From the NCBI GenBank assembly GCA_026003015.1, contig BPGL01000001.1, positions 1,132,717-1,196,716 on the forward strand: a DNA stretch of 64,000 bases. The letters are read 5' to 3'. The notes beneath the pieces are model-generated. The model had not been told where the DNA came from. It saw nothing but the letters and a program-made list of their open reading frames with translations, and ran no database searches. Origin of the DNA: Actinomycetota bacterium (GTDB lineage: Bacteria; Actinomycetota; UBA4738; HRBIN12). The translations under genes and the position numbers were made by a program. Every line of letters starts with the position of its first letter. Within the stretch, counting starts at the first letter, position 1. Positions 1-8,778 of the stretch are shown here, in pieces.

Positions 1-326
1 CAGCGTCGAGCGGCGGCGGCGTCGTCGACGTAGTTCACCCCGAGGAACCCGACCCGCCCCCGGTAGCGGTTCGCGATCGTCACGAGAGCGGGCAGCTCCC
101 GCTCGCAGGGGCCGCACCAGGTCGCCCACACGTTCACGACGAGCGGGCGACCGGCGAGCGCAGCCGCCGACGCGCGCCCGCCGTCGAGCGTGGGCCCGGC
201 GAGCGCCGGCATCGGCTCGTCCACCTCCACGAGGCCGCGGGGAAGCTCGCCGGCGCCGCCTCCCCCGCAGGCCACGAGGAGCGCGAGCGCTGCCGCGACG
301 GCGCCCGAGCGGGCGAGGTGCCGCAC
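1..326 (-). CDS. TlpA/ResA-like thioredoxin lipoprotein (3' end outside window)
   Basis: Reads from a GTG at 326 and runs off the left edge after about 108 codons. A lipoprotein signal comes first (hydrophobic run ending LLVACGGG, probable lipidated Cys), then a thioredoxin fold with the active site WATWCGPCERELP. Proteins of this type act outside the membrane as thiol-disulfide reductants, typically keeping haem-binding CxxCH cysteines of apocytochrome c reduced. It is the last gene of a minus-strand run of oxidase and cytochrome c maturation genes and starts 8 bp after the cupredoxin gene stop, which fits that role. The exact start is uncertain because no clear ribosome binding site is seen. 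Confidence 0.8.
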   Translation of the reverse strand, partial: MRHLARSGAVAAALALLVACGGGGAGELPRGLVEVDEPMPALAGPTLDGGRASAAALAGRPLVVNVWATWCGPCERELPALVTIANRYRGRVGFLGVNYVDDAAAARR

Positions 327-333
327 GGCGGCC

Positions 334-1314
334 TCAGCCGCCCCCGGGCTCCTCGGCCGCGCCGTCGCCCCCGCCGTCACCGCCGCCCCCGCCGTCGACC
401 CGCACGGTTCCGGTCATCTGGGGGTGGACGTCGCAGCGGAACGCGTAGGTCCCCGCGGGCAGCGGCTCGACCTCGTAGGTCACGGTCGCCGGGCCGGAGA
501 CCAGCTCCCCCGTCCACAGGGCCGTCGCGAAGGTGTCGTCCTGGTAGATCGCGATGTTGTGCTGGCCGAAGCTCCCGACGTCGTCGCGGTTCTCGAAGGT
601 GATCGTCGTCGGCTGATCGGCCGGAAGCTCGATCTCGGTCGGCTCGAAGGCGAGCTCCTGGGCGACGACGGTCGGCCCCTGCCCACCGCCCTCGCCGCCC
701 GTCGCACCGGGCACGGCCTCGAGGGTGCCGGTCATCGTGGTCGGGTGGATCGAGCAGAAGAAGAAGTACGACCCCTCCTCGAGGGGATCGACCGAGTACG
801 TGGTGGTGGCCGGGCCGTTGATGGTCGCGCCTTCGAAGAGGTTCTCCCCTCCCTCCTCCGTGGCGATGAAGACGTTGTGGGGCACCCCGGGGTCCTGGTT
901 GTCGAACGCGATCTCGAACGCGACCCCGGCTGGCGCCGTCACCCGGTCCTCGGCGTAGCCGTCGGCGGCGGCGCCCGGCGGCGCCACGATCGCGACGACG
1001 GGAACCCCCCCGCCCTCCTCGCCGTGCGGCGGGGCGGCGACGAGGGCGACCCCTCCGGCGAGCATCGCGATGCCGGCGGCCCCGCCGGCCAGCGAGAGCA
1101 GCGACGCGGTCGAACCCGCGGGGCGCTTCGCGACCCACGCGGCCAGCCCCATCACGCCGAGGGCCGCGAGGAGGGCGACGATGGTGGCGACCGCGTGGGT
1201 GGTGTTGAGCAGGATCCGGCTGAAGCCGATCAACACGACCCCGATCACGACGAGGCTCGCCAGGGGGATCAGGATCGGCAGGAGCAGCCCCTCCCGCGGC
1301 GCCCGCTCGCTCAT
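334..1314 (-). CDS. membrane-anchored protein with two cupredoxin domains
   Basis: About 326 residues. Three hydrophobic segments at the N-terminus are followed by two consecutive cupredoxin domains, each with the type-1 copper pattern: an early His (PHNVF; QHNIA) and a late C-x-x-H-P-x(1-2)-M loop (CSIHPTTM; CDVHPQM). The C-terminus is a Gly/Asp-rich tail. The ATG at 1314 overlaps the ctaG stop (ATGA) and is preceded by a GGCGAG-like site; an upstream in-frame start at 1371 lies inside ctaG and is less likely. Its place in the oxidase operon suggests an electron carrier or copper donor for the caa3 oxidase; that role is inferred. Confidence 0.8.
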   Translation of the reverse strand: MSERAPREGLLLPILIPLASLVVIGVVLIGFSRILLNTTHAVATIVALLAALGVMGLAAWVAKRPAGSTASLLSLAGGAAGIAMLAGGVALVAAPPHGEEGGGVPVVAIVAPPGAAADGYAEDRVTAPAGVAFEIAFDNQDPGVPHNVFIATEEGGENLFEGATINGPATTTYSVDPLEEGSYFFFCSIHPTTMTGTLEAVPGATGGEGGGQGPTVVAQELAFEPTEIELPADQPTTITFENRDDVGSFGQHNIAIYQDDTFATALWTGELVSGPATVTYEVEPLPAGTYAFRCDVHPQMTGTVRVDGGGGGDGGGDGAAEEPGGG

Positions 1315-2141
1315 CTCGCCGCCCCCGGCGTCAGCTCGCGATCGAGCCGGTCCCAGCGCAGGGCGTCCCATCCGTCCCGCTGCTCACGGGTGGCCCACCG
1401 GAAGAAGACCGATCCGATCACGATCCACAGGATCGCGCCCCCCGCGAGCTTCATGATGAGCCCGGCGATGAGCTGGTCGGTCAGCGCCGAGATCCCCCAG
1501 ATCCGGGGGAACGTCGCGTAGACGTCGTACAGCGGCTCACGCCCGAACGTGAGGAACGACGCCGGGATCGTCGGGGCGATCGACTGGACGAACAGGTAGA
1601 GCATCTGCGCGGGGGGGCTGATCGGTGGAAGCTCCGGCAGCGGCGAGACGACCGGCCACCACATCACGACCGCCGAGCCCACGACGGCCACGTGGACGAG
1701 GAAGTGGATCGGAGCGCTCCCCACCGAAGCCTCGACGACCGCCGGCCAGTGGGTGAACAGCAGCACGCCGTTGAACACGGCGATCGCGACGACGGGCCGG
1801 GTGAGGAACCCGAGCGTCCACTTCGCCCAGCGCGGCCGCAGGAGCTCGCGCAGCAACCACGCAGGGGTCCCCGCCACGAGCAGAGGCGCTGCGAGCAGGG
1901 AGAACACGAGGTGCTGGACCATGTGGACCGAGTACAGGTAGCCCTCGGCCAGGTCGTGGATCGGCCACTCCGAGGCGAGGAGCAGCAGCCCGAGCCCCGC
2001 GAGGAACAGCCGACGCTGGCGGGGCGGTGTCGGCTGTCCCGTCCGCCGCTCGCGGCGGCGGATCGCGATCAGGTACGCCGCCGCGACCGAGCCGAGGATC
2101 AGCCAGACGTCTGGGTGCGGGTGCCAGGCGGGAAGCGTCAT
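1311..2141 (-). CDS. ctaG: cytochrome c oxidase assembly factor CtaG (caa3 type)
   Basis: 276 residues with about seven hydrophobic helices, matching the caa3_CtaG family (motifs HMVQHLVFSLLAAPLL and GTPAWLL near the first third). Family members are polytopic membrane proteins needed to assemble active caa3 oxidase, probably in copper delivery. Starts at an ATG 5 bp beyond the stop of the upstream subunit IV gene and shares ATGA with the following cupredoxin gene, so the three are translationally linked. No defects seen. Confidence 0.9.
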   Translation of the reverse strand: MTLPAWHPHPDVWLILGSVAAAYLIAIRRRERRTGQPTPPRQRRLFLAGLGLLLLASEWPIHDLAEGYLYSVHMVQHLVFSLLAAPLLVAGTPAWLLRELLRPRWAKWTLGFLTRPVVAIAVFNGVLLFTHWPAVVEASVGSAPIHFLVHVAVVGSAVVMWWPVVSPLPELPPISPPAQMLYLFVQSIAPTIPASFLTFGREPLYDVYATFPRIWGISALTDQLIAGLIMKLAGGAILWIVIGSVFFRWATREQRDGWDALRWDRLDRELTPGAAR

Positions 2142-2145
2142 GACG

Positions 2146-2499
2146 TCACCCCGAGAAGGCCCCGAACAGCAGGAGGACGATCAGGTACAGGGTCGCCGCC
2201 CCGGCCAGCCCCATCACGAAGAACCGAGCGTAGCGCCGGTCGTCGAACCGCAGGTGCATGAACCACAGGACGACGAGCAGGAACTTCAGCACCGCCAGCA
2301 CGAACAGGGTCGGGATCAAGATCGCGCGGGAGACGTCCACGTAGTACGTCGCGACCTCCAGCGCGGTGAGCACGGCGAGCACCACGCCGATCCGCACGTA
2401 CTCCTTCGCGCTCGGGTGGGGGCCGTGGGACGGGCGCGGGGGCGCCGTCTGCGGGCCGACCGGACGCGTCTCGGTGCGCTCCACGGTGCCCTCGCTCAC
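2146..2499 (-). CDS. ctaF: cytochrome c oxidase subunit IV-like membrane protein
   Basis: 117 residues with a hydrophilic, Pro-rich N-terminus of about 30 residues followed by three transmembrane helices; the stretch LVVLWFMHLRFDDRR is typical of the bacterial COX4/CyoD family. It is a small structural subunit of the haem-copper oxidase. The GTG start overlaps the ctaE stop (GTGA), which decides the start. Family assignment rests on the helix pattern and gene order, since the family is weakly conserved. Confidence 0.8.
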   Translation of the reverse strand: MSEGTVERTETRPVGPQTAPPRPSHGPHPSAKEYVRIGVVLAVLTALEVATYYVDVSRAILIPTLFVLAVLKFLLVVLWFMHLRFDDRRYARFFVMGLAGAATLYLIVLLLFGAFSG

Positions 2500-3104
2500 C
2501 CCGCGGTCCCGGTCGGGATCAGGTACACGACCGTGAAGATCACGATCCACACGATGTCGACGAAGTGCCAGTACAGCCCCACCATCTCGACCGGGAACGC
2601 CGCGTCGGCCGGAAGGCGACCGGCGAGCGACATCCCCACGAGCGAGAGCAGCATCAAGATGCCGACCGTCACATGGACGCCGTGGAAGCCGGTGAGGACG
2701 TAGAACGTCGTCCCGAACAGGTTCACGTCGACCGTCAGCCCTTCGTTGTAGAAGGTCGTGAACTCGTAGACCTGGCCGCCGACGAAGATCATCCCGAGCA
2801 TCGCCGTGGTGAGCAGCCACAGGCGCATCCGCACCGCGTCGTCGCGCTGGGCGGCCGACAGCGCCAGCACCATGGTGAGGGAGCTCGCGAGGAGCACGAA
2901 CGCCGAGACCGACGTGTAGGGGATGTCGAACACGTCGGCCGGCGTCGGGCCATCGAGGGGGTCCGCGCCCCGGTAGAGCACGTAGGCGCTGATCAGCGCG
3001 CCGAACAGCAGGCACTCGGAGGCCAGGAACAGCCACATCGCGAGCTTCGTGTTCGGAAGGCCCGTCGTCGTCTCGTGCTCAACGGCGTGCTCGACCGCTG
3101 CCAT
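2496..3104 (-). CDS. ctaE: cytochrome c oxidase subunit III
   Basis: 202 residues, five to six transmembrane helices, the short form found in caa3-type oxidases. Diagnostic stretches are KLAMWLFLASECLLFGALI near the N-terminus and LTGFHGVHV (about residues 136-144) plus YWHFVDIVWI near the C-terminus. It packs against subunit I and stabilises proton pumping. The ATG at 3104 overlaps the ctaD stop (ATGA), so the reading frame that continues further upstream is not used. Confidence 0.93.
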   Translation of the reverse strand: MAAVEHAVEHETTTGLPNTKLAMWLFLASECLLFGALISAYVLYRGADPLDGPTPADVFDIPYTSVSAFVLLASSLTMVLALSAAQRDDAVRMRLWLLTTAMLGMIFVGGQVYEFTTFYNEGLTVDVNLFGTTFYVLTGFHGVHVTVGILMLLSLVGMSLAGRLPADAAFPVEMVGLYWHFVDIVWIVIFTVVYLIPTGTAG

Positions 3105-4984
3105 CAGGCCTCCTCGGCGACCGACGGCTCCAGGGCCCAGCCGTACAGACCGACGACCGTGACGAGGGCGCCGAGCGCGAGCACCCACCAGGAGTACAGG
3201 ACGCCGTAGCCCATGACCGGGAGCCCGATCGCCGCCACGAGCGGCCAGAACGACGGGCTCGGCAGGTGGATCGCGTGGCCGGAGCCCCCTCCGCGAGCCG
3301 GGTCGTGGTCGGGAGCGGCGCCCGCCGGCACCCGAACGACCCGACCGCGCTCGTCCTCGACGTACTTGCGGTGCCAGAACTCGTCGAGGGCGTGGACCGT
3401 CGGGATCTCGTCGAAGTTGTGCTCGGGCGGCGGCGAGGAGGTCGTCCACTCGAGCGAGCGCGCGTCCCACGGGTCCTCGTCGTCCAGCCCCTTCGGCTTG
3501 CGCTGGGTGATCACGACGTTGGCGATGAAGACGAGCACCGCCACGGCGATCAGGTAGGAGCCGACCGTCGCCATCTGGTTCCAGAACGTGAGGCCGAGCG
3601 CCTCGGGGTAGGTGAAGCTCCTGCGGATCATGCCCTGCATCCCGAGCACGTGCATCGGGCCGAAGGTGAGGTTGAACCCGACGAGCATGATCCAGAACTG
3701 GATCTTCGCCAGACGCTCGGACAGCATCCGTCCGAACACCTTCGGCCACCAGAACACGAGGCCGGCGAAGAAGGCGAACACCCCGCCACCGAAGATCACG
3801 TAGTGGAAGTGCGCGACGATGAAGTACGTGTCGGTCTGCTGGTAGTCGGAGGGCACGACCGAGTGCATAACGCCGGACAGCCCGCCGATCACGAACATCA
3901 TGATCGCCCCGACGACGTAGAGCATGGGCGAGCGGAACCGAAGGTCGCCCCCGTACATCGTCGCCATCCAGTTGAAGATCTTCACGCCCGTCGGCACCGC
4001 GATGATCGCCGTGGAAATCCCGAAGGCCGTGTTCGCCACGGGGCCGAGTCCGGCCGCGTACATGTGGTGCGCCCAGACCCCGAAGCCGATGAACCCGATC
4101 GCGATCCCGCTGAACACCACGAACTGGTAGCCGAACAGGGGCTTGCGGCTGAAGACCGGCAAGATCTCGCTGATGATGCCGAACGCCGGCAGGATCAGGA
4201 TGTAGACCTCCGGGTGGCCGAACAGCCAGAACATGTGCTGCCACAGGATCGGGTCGCCACCGCGCGTCGGGTCGAAGAACGCGGTGTCCCATCGGCGGTC
4301 GAACAGCAGCTGGAACAGGGCCACCGTGATGATCGGCAACGAGAACACGAGGAGGAACTGCACGACGAGTCCCATCCACGTGAAGATCGGAACCCGGAAC
4401 AGCGACATCCCCGGCGCCCGCATGTTGATCACCGTCACGGCGAGGTTGACGGCGCTGGCCGCCGACGCGATGCCCGTGATCAGCAGGCCCAGGGCGTAGA
4501 AGCTCATCCCGACCGACGGGTCGGTGGTCGAGTTGGGCGCGTAGCCGAACCAGCCGCCGTTCGGCGCCCCGCCGAGGAACCAGCTCGAGTACAGGAACAG
4601 GCCACCCAGCAGGAACACCCAGAACGAGAAGGCGTTCAACCGCGGGAACGCGACGTCGCGCGCCCCGATCTGCAGCGGGATGAGGTAGTTGAAGAAGGCG
4701 GCGGCCATCGGCATCACGAACAGGAAGATCATCGTGACGCCGTGCATCGTGAACAGCTGGTTGTACTGGTCCGCGTTCACGACCGACAGCTCAGGGCCGG
4801 CGAGCTGGGCCCGGATCAGCAGCGCCTCCAGCCCTCCGATGAGGAAGAAGGCGAAGGCGGCGACGCCGTACATGATGCCGATCTTCTTGTGGTCGACGGT
4901 CGTGAACCACGACCACACCCCGGTGGTCGCCGTCGGTCGCCGCAGGATCCCTGCGGCGGTCCGCGGAACGCTCACGCTGGCCAT
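3104..4984 (-). CDS. ctaD: cytochrome c oxidase subunit I (caa3/aa3 type)
   Basis: 626 residues, the catalytic haem-copper subunit. Visible ligands and motifs: TMHG (low-spin haem His), GHPEVY (CuB His and the Tyr cross-linked to it), HHM (CuB pair) and HFHYV (high-spin and low-spin haem His), in that order over twelve helices. The last part (after LEWTTSSPPPEHNF) is a hydrophilic stretch followed by two extra helices, a common actinobacterial extension. The gene begins 11 bp after ctaC and overlaps ctaE by four bases. Full length, no broken motifs. Confidence 0.97.
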   Translation of the reverse strand: MASVSVPRTAAGILRRPTATTGVWSWFTTVDHKKIGIMYGVAAFAFFLIGGLEALLIRAQLAGPELSVVNADQYNQLFTMHGVTMIFLFVMPMAAAFFNYLIPLQIGARDVAFPRLNAFSFWVFLLGGLFLYSSWFLGGAPNGGWFGYAPNSTTDPSVGMSFYALGLLITGIASAASAVNLAVTVINMRAPGMSLFRVPIFTWMGLVVQFLLVFSLPIITVALFQLLFDRRWDTAFFDPTRGGDPILWQHMFWLFGHPEVYILILPAFGIISEILPVFSRKPLFGYQFVVFSGIAIGFIGFGVWAHHMYAAGLGPVANTAFGISTAIIAVPTGVKIFNWMATMYGGDLRFRSPMLYVVGAIMMFVIGGLSGVMHSVVPSDYQQTDTYFIVAHFHYVIFGGGVFAFFAGLVFWWPKVFGRMLSERLAKIQFWIMLVGFNLTFGPMHVLGMQGMIRRSFTYPEALGLTFWNQMATVGSYLIAVAVLVFIANVVITQRKPKGLDDEDPWDARSLEWTTSSPPPEHNFDEIPTVHALDEFWHRKYVEDERGRVVRVPAGAAPDHDPARGGGSGHAIHLPSPSFWPLVAAIGLPVMGYGVLYSWWVLALGALVTVVGLYGWALEPSVAEEA

Positions 4985-4995
4985 CGGACCCTCCG

Positions 4996-6102
4996 TTACG
5001 TCAGGCTATACAGGTAGGCGACGAGGGCGTCGATCTCGTCCTCGGTCAGGTTGTAGTCCGGCATCTTCGACCCGAGCTTGGCCTGGGTCGGGTTGCGGAG
5101 CCACTCCTCCAGGGCCGCTCGGTCCGAGGTCTCCCAGATGCAGCCGGCGAAACACTCGTGCGTGGGGTCGGCGAAGTGCGTGAGGTTCGGTCCCGCGGGA
5201 CTCGCCGCCTCGGTCCCCCCGACCGCGTGGCAGGCGATGCACTGGCCGCCGCCGGAGACCCCGTTCAGGAACAGGTCCATCCCTCGGCGCGCCTCGGGAT
5301 CGGTCGGCGTCACCGCCGGGCGCTTCTGGTTCGCGACCCACCGCTCCCACTCGGCCTGGGGCAGAGCGACGACGCGGAAGCGCATCTGCGCGTGCTGCAG
5401 GCCGCAGAACTCCGCGCACTGGCCCCAGTAGGTGCCCGGCTCGTCCGCCCTCAGGACGAGCCGGTTCGTCCGCCCGGGCACGACGTCCTGCTTGCCGGCG
5501 AGCCGGGGAACCCAGAACGAGTGGATCACCGCGTAGTCGGCCTGCTCGGGGCCGCCGCCGATCAGGCCGCCCGCCGACTCGAGCGAGAGGCTGACGTCGC
5601 GACCGACCGGGATCACCAGGACGTCGGCCGTGACGATCGGCTGGTCGTAGCTCGTGCGCATGTCCTCGTCCGTGTAGCGGAATCCCCACCACCACTGGTG
5701 GCCCTCCGCGGTGACGTTGAGGGCCCCCGCCCCGGCGGGGCGGGCGAGGTCCCAGATCAGCGACACGGTCGGGACCATGATCACCGCGATCACGACCGCC
5801 GGCAGGATCGTCCAACCGACCTCCAGGCGCGAGTTGCCGTGGATCTGCGCGGGGAAGCGGTCGCGGTCGCGTCGATGACGGAAACGGATCGCCATCCACA
5901 CGATCCCGCCCTCCACGACGAGGAACACGCCGACCGCGACCCAGAAGACCGGCCAGAACAGGTCGGCCTGCTTCCGGGCGACCGGGCCCGCGGGGGCGAA
6001 GGTGTTCTGCGGGAGGTTGGGGTCCGAGCAGGCCGACAGCGCGAGCGCCGCGAGCACGAGGGCCAGCGGCCAGGATCGGGTCCAGCGAGCCTTGCTCTTC
6101 AT
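4996..6102 (-). CDS. ctaC: cytochrome c oxidase subunit II with fused cytochrome c domain
   Basis: 368 residues. A lipoprotein signal (lipobox ALSAC, Cys25), two transmembrane helices, a cupredoxin domain with the complete binuclear CuA set (His194, Cys229, Cys233, His237, Met240) and a C-terminal monohaem domain with C288-IAC-H292. The fused cytochrome c defines the caa3 form, which takes electrons directly from the bc complex or a membrane cytochrome. ATG at 6102 gives the signal peptide; the frame open further upstream is inside the region of ccsB and is not used. First gene of the ctaCDEFG run. Confidence 0.96.
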   Translation of the reverse strand: MKSKARWTRSWPLALVLAALALSACSDPNLPQNTFAPAGPVARKQADLFWPVFWVAVGVFLVVEGGIVWMAIRFRHRRDRDRFPAQIHGNSRLEVGWTILPAVVIAVIMVPTVSLIWDLARPAGAGALNVTAEGHQWWWGFRYTDEDMRTSYDQPIVTADVLVIPVGRDVSLSLESAGGLIGGGPEQADYAVIHSFWVPRLAGKQDVVPGRTNRLVLRADEPGTYWGQCAEFCGLQHAQMRFRVVALPQAEWERWVANQKRPAVTPTDPEARRGMDLFLNGVSGGGQCIACHAVGGTEAASPAGPNLTHFADPTHECFAGCIWETSDRAALEEWLRNPTQAKLGSKMPDYNLTEDEIDALVAYLYSLT

Positions 6103-6167
6103 CGATCGGGATGCGCCAGCGGCGGGCACCGCGGAGGGTACCACTCGTCCGAGCCGCCCCCCTCGCG

Positions 6168-7127
6168 TCACGTCGCGTAGCTGTGCAGGCCGGCGATCCA
6201 CAGGTTCACCGCGTAGTAGGTCACGAGGAGCGACGCGAACCCCACCAGGGCGAGCACCGCCGCGCGGCGCCCCTTCCACCCCGTCGTCGCGCGGGCGTGC
6301 AGGTAGCCCGCGAAGATCACCCACGTGATGAACGACCACGTCTCCTTCGGGTCCCACCCCCAGTAACGCCCCCACGCCTCCTGCGCCCAGATCGCGCCGC
6401 TGATCACCCCGAAGGTCCAGATCGGGAAGCCGAAGGCGATGAACCGGTAGGCCATGCGATCCAGCGTGGCCGCGCTCGGCATCCGCGCCCGCGGCGCCCG
6501 CGGTCCCGCCTCGAGCACGACCTCGTCCTCGGCCGCCTCCAGGTCGGGGGTCAGATCCTCCTCGACGACCGAGCCAGCGCCCCCCATGATCGGCGGCGGC
6601 GCGGCGCCCCGCGCGGCCGTCCGCCGCTCGGCCGCCTCCTTCACCAGGTAGGCGATCGTGAGCACGCACCCGATCCCGAGCAGCGACGAGGCCGCGATCA
6701 TCGAGGTCACGTGGATCTGGCGCCAGTAGGAGTTCAGCGCGGGCAGGAGAGGCCCCGCGGGCACGTAGAAGACGAGCTGGGCGATCGCGAGCGTCACGAC
6801 CACGAACGCCCAGACGGGGCCTCCGAGCGTGCGGATCCGCCCAACGAGCTCCACGCCGACGAGGTAGGCGACGGCGACCAGGAGCGTCATCGCCATCGAG
6901 TACTCGTACATGTTCCCCCAGGGGAACCGCTCGGCGGCGAGCCCCCGCGTCACGACCGCGCCGAGGTTGGCCACCGCTGCGAGCACGCCGAAACCGGTCG
7001 CCGTCCACGAGAGCGCGCGCGCCCGGAACGCGAGGAACGCGAACGACGCCACCATCGCACCGAGGTAGGCGAACAGCGCGGCGTTGAACGAGGCGTTGGA
7101 CCAATCGTTGAACGCGCCCGGGCTCAC
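6168..7127 (-). CDS. ccsB: cytochrome c biogenesis protein CcsB (haem channel, CcmC/ResC family)
   Basis: 319 residues, about eight helices. The haem-binding tryptophan-rich signature (WGWDPKETWSFITW) lies in the C-terminal third, with a His in RQIHV before it and another in GLHSY at the end. With ResB it forms the system II synthase that exports haem and attaches it to CxxCH motifs. The GTG start overlaps the resB stop (GTGA). A roughly 80-residue hydrophilic loop rich in Ala, Pro and acidic residues is inserted in the middle. Its products here would be the CtaC haem domain and the cytochrome c of the bc cluster. Confidence 0.93.
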   Translation of the reverse strand: MSPGAFNDWSNASFNAALFAYLGAMVASFAFLAFRARALSWTATGFGVLAAVANLGAVVTRGLAAERFPWGNMYEYSMAMTLLVAVAYLVGVELVGRIRTLGGPVWAFVVVTLAIAQLVFYVPAGPLLPALNSYWRQIHVTSMIAASSLLGIGCVLTIAYLVKEAAERRTAARGAAPPPIMGGAGSVVEEDLTPDLEAAEDEVVLEAGPRAPRARMPSAATLDRMAYRFIAFGFPIWTFGVISGAIWAQEAWGRYWGWDPKETWSFITWVIFAGYLHARATTGWKGRRAAVLALVGFASLLVTYYAVNLWIAGLHSYAT

Positions 7128-8731
7128 GTCGTCACCATCTCCCGCTCCTCGGCGCCCGAGCCCCCCGCCGCCGCCGCGATCGCCTCGACGAGCCTGGCGA
7201 ACTCCTCCTCGAAGCGCTCCTTGCGCTGCAGCGCGAAGCCCCCCACCGTGAGGACCGAGCCCGAACCGTCCGGGTCCACCCGCACCCAGAGCTTGCGGCG
7301 GGCCACGTACAGGGCGGGCAACAGGCCCACGAGCACCAGGATAGCCGCGCCCAGCACGAACGGGACGGTCGGGTCACGGCTCACCTGCAGCACGGAGTAG
7401 TTCCGCAGGTCGTCGAACGTCAAGGTGAGCGACGGGCGCGTCTGCTGCGGACATCGGCCTCCGCCCTGCCCGTCAGAGGCGACGGGATCGACCACGCATC
7501 CGCGCTCCAGGTCGACCGTCTGGCCGCCGGCGATCACGCCGTCGGCGACCCGTCGCATCCCGGTCGTGTCGAGCCGGGCGAGCGAGAGGTCCTCGAGCTC
7601 GCCGCGCCAGACCGTGTACTGCATCACCGGGTTGAAGCGCACGACCATCGGCGTGGGCTCACCGCGCCGCAGCAGGCTGACGAGCGAGCGGCCGTCCGGC
7701 CACAGCGTGAGCTCAACCGCGGTCGGCGGATCGGTCGAGGGGATCTTCACGAAGCCGTTCCACGGCATCGCGAGCTGGGAGATCCCCTCGGGCGCCGGAT
7801 CCTGGCTGAACGGGATGGCGTCGCGGCGCACGACCGCGCCGTCCTGCTCCACCCGCACGACGGGGGCCCAGCCGAACCCGAACTGGAAGAGCCGAACGCC
7901 GTCGAACACGACCGGGTGGTTGACGCGGACGATCTCCCGGGCACGCCGAGCGCCGTCGGCGCTCGAAAGCTCGACCTCGCTTTGGAAGTCCATCGGGATC
8001 CCCGAGCGTCGGAACGCGTCGCGGTAGTCGACGAGGCGCACGGCGATCCCGGAGAACGACCCCGAGAAGAACCGGCCGGTGCGGACGCGGCCGTCGTAGT
8101 TCGCGAGCGCGTCCACCCAGGTCTCACCCTCCACGATCACCGCCCGACCCGCGTACCCGGTCCCCTTGCCGACGAGCACCGCCGCGAGCAAGAGCACGAA
8201 GGCCCAGTGGAACAGCAGGCTCCCGCCCTCGCGCAGCACGCCCTTGTCGGCCGCGAGGGCGCGCCCGCCCGGATCGATCGCGACGCGATAGCCGCGTCGG
8301 CGCAGCACCGCGCGGGCCGCCCGGACGGCCGGGGCCGGCGCGCTCGACACACGCCGCTCGGCGTGATGGCGGAGGGCGTCGAGCTCCCGGGCCTGGACGG
8401 GCGGCTGGCGCAGCGCGCGCACGAACGCGCGCGTGCGCGGCACCAGGCACGCGATGAGCGAGACGAACAGCAGCGCCGTGACGAGCACGAACCACCAGGA
8501 CCCGAAGACGTCGAAGAACCCCGCGCGCAGGAGCAGCTCCCCGAGCACCGGACGGGCCGCGAGCCAGGCCCCGACCCGCTCGGGCGAGTTGGGGATCTGG
8601 GGCAGGATCGATCCCGCCACCGAGGCCAGCGCGAGCAGCAGGAGCAGGACGAGGGCGGTGCGCATCGAGCGGAGGGTTCGCCAGACGAGGGCGAGGGAGG
8701 ATCGCAGCGGAGGCCGGGCGCGCGAGGGCAT
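7124..8731 (-). CDS. resB: cytochrome c biogenesis protein ResB
   Basis: 535 residues: two N-terminal helices, a third helix near residue 155, a long external domain and a last helix near residue 465, as expected for ResB/Ccs1. LLFHWAF contains the His expected near the membrane face. It is the apocytochrome-binding partner of CcsB in system II cytochrome c maturation. The ATG at 8731 is preceded by GGAGG with about 9 nt spacing and is chosen over a much longer open frame that lies in ccdA. Overlaps ccsB by four bases. Confidence 0.92.
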   Translation of the reverse strand: MPSRARPPLRSSLALVWRTLRSMRTALVLLLLLALASVAGSILPQIPNSPERVGAWLAARPVLGELLLRAGFFDVFGSWWFVLVTALLFVSLIACLVPRTRAFVRALRQPPVQARELDALRHHAERRVSSAPAPAVRAARAVLRRRGYRVAIDPGGRALAADKGVLREGGSLLFHWAFVLLLAAVLVGKGTGYAGRAVIVEGETWVDALANYDGRVRTGRFFSGSFSGIAVRLVDYRDAFRRSGIPMDFQSEVELSSADGARRAREIVRVNHPVVFDGVRLFQFGFGWAPVVRVEQDGAVVRRDAIPFSQDPAPEGISQLAMPWNGFVKIPSTDPPTAVELTLWPDGRSLVSLLRRGEPTPMVVRFNPVMQYTVWRGELEDLSLARLDTTGMRRVADGVIAGGQTVDLERGCVVDPVASDGQGGGRCPQQTRPSLTLTFDDLRNYSVLQVSRDPTVPFVLGAAILVLVGLLPALYVARRKLWVRVDPDGSGSVLTVGGFALQRKERFEEEFARLVEAIAAAAGGSGAEEREMVTT

Positions 8732-8778
8732 CGGGACCGCCTCCGATGCTACCCGGCTGCCGCCGCGCGGCCCGGCGG

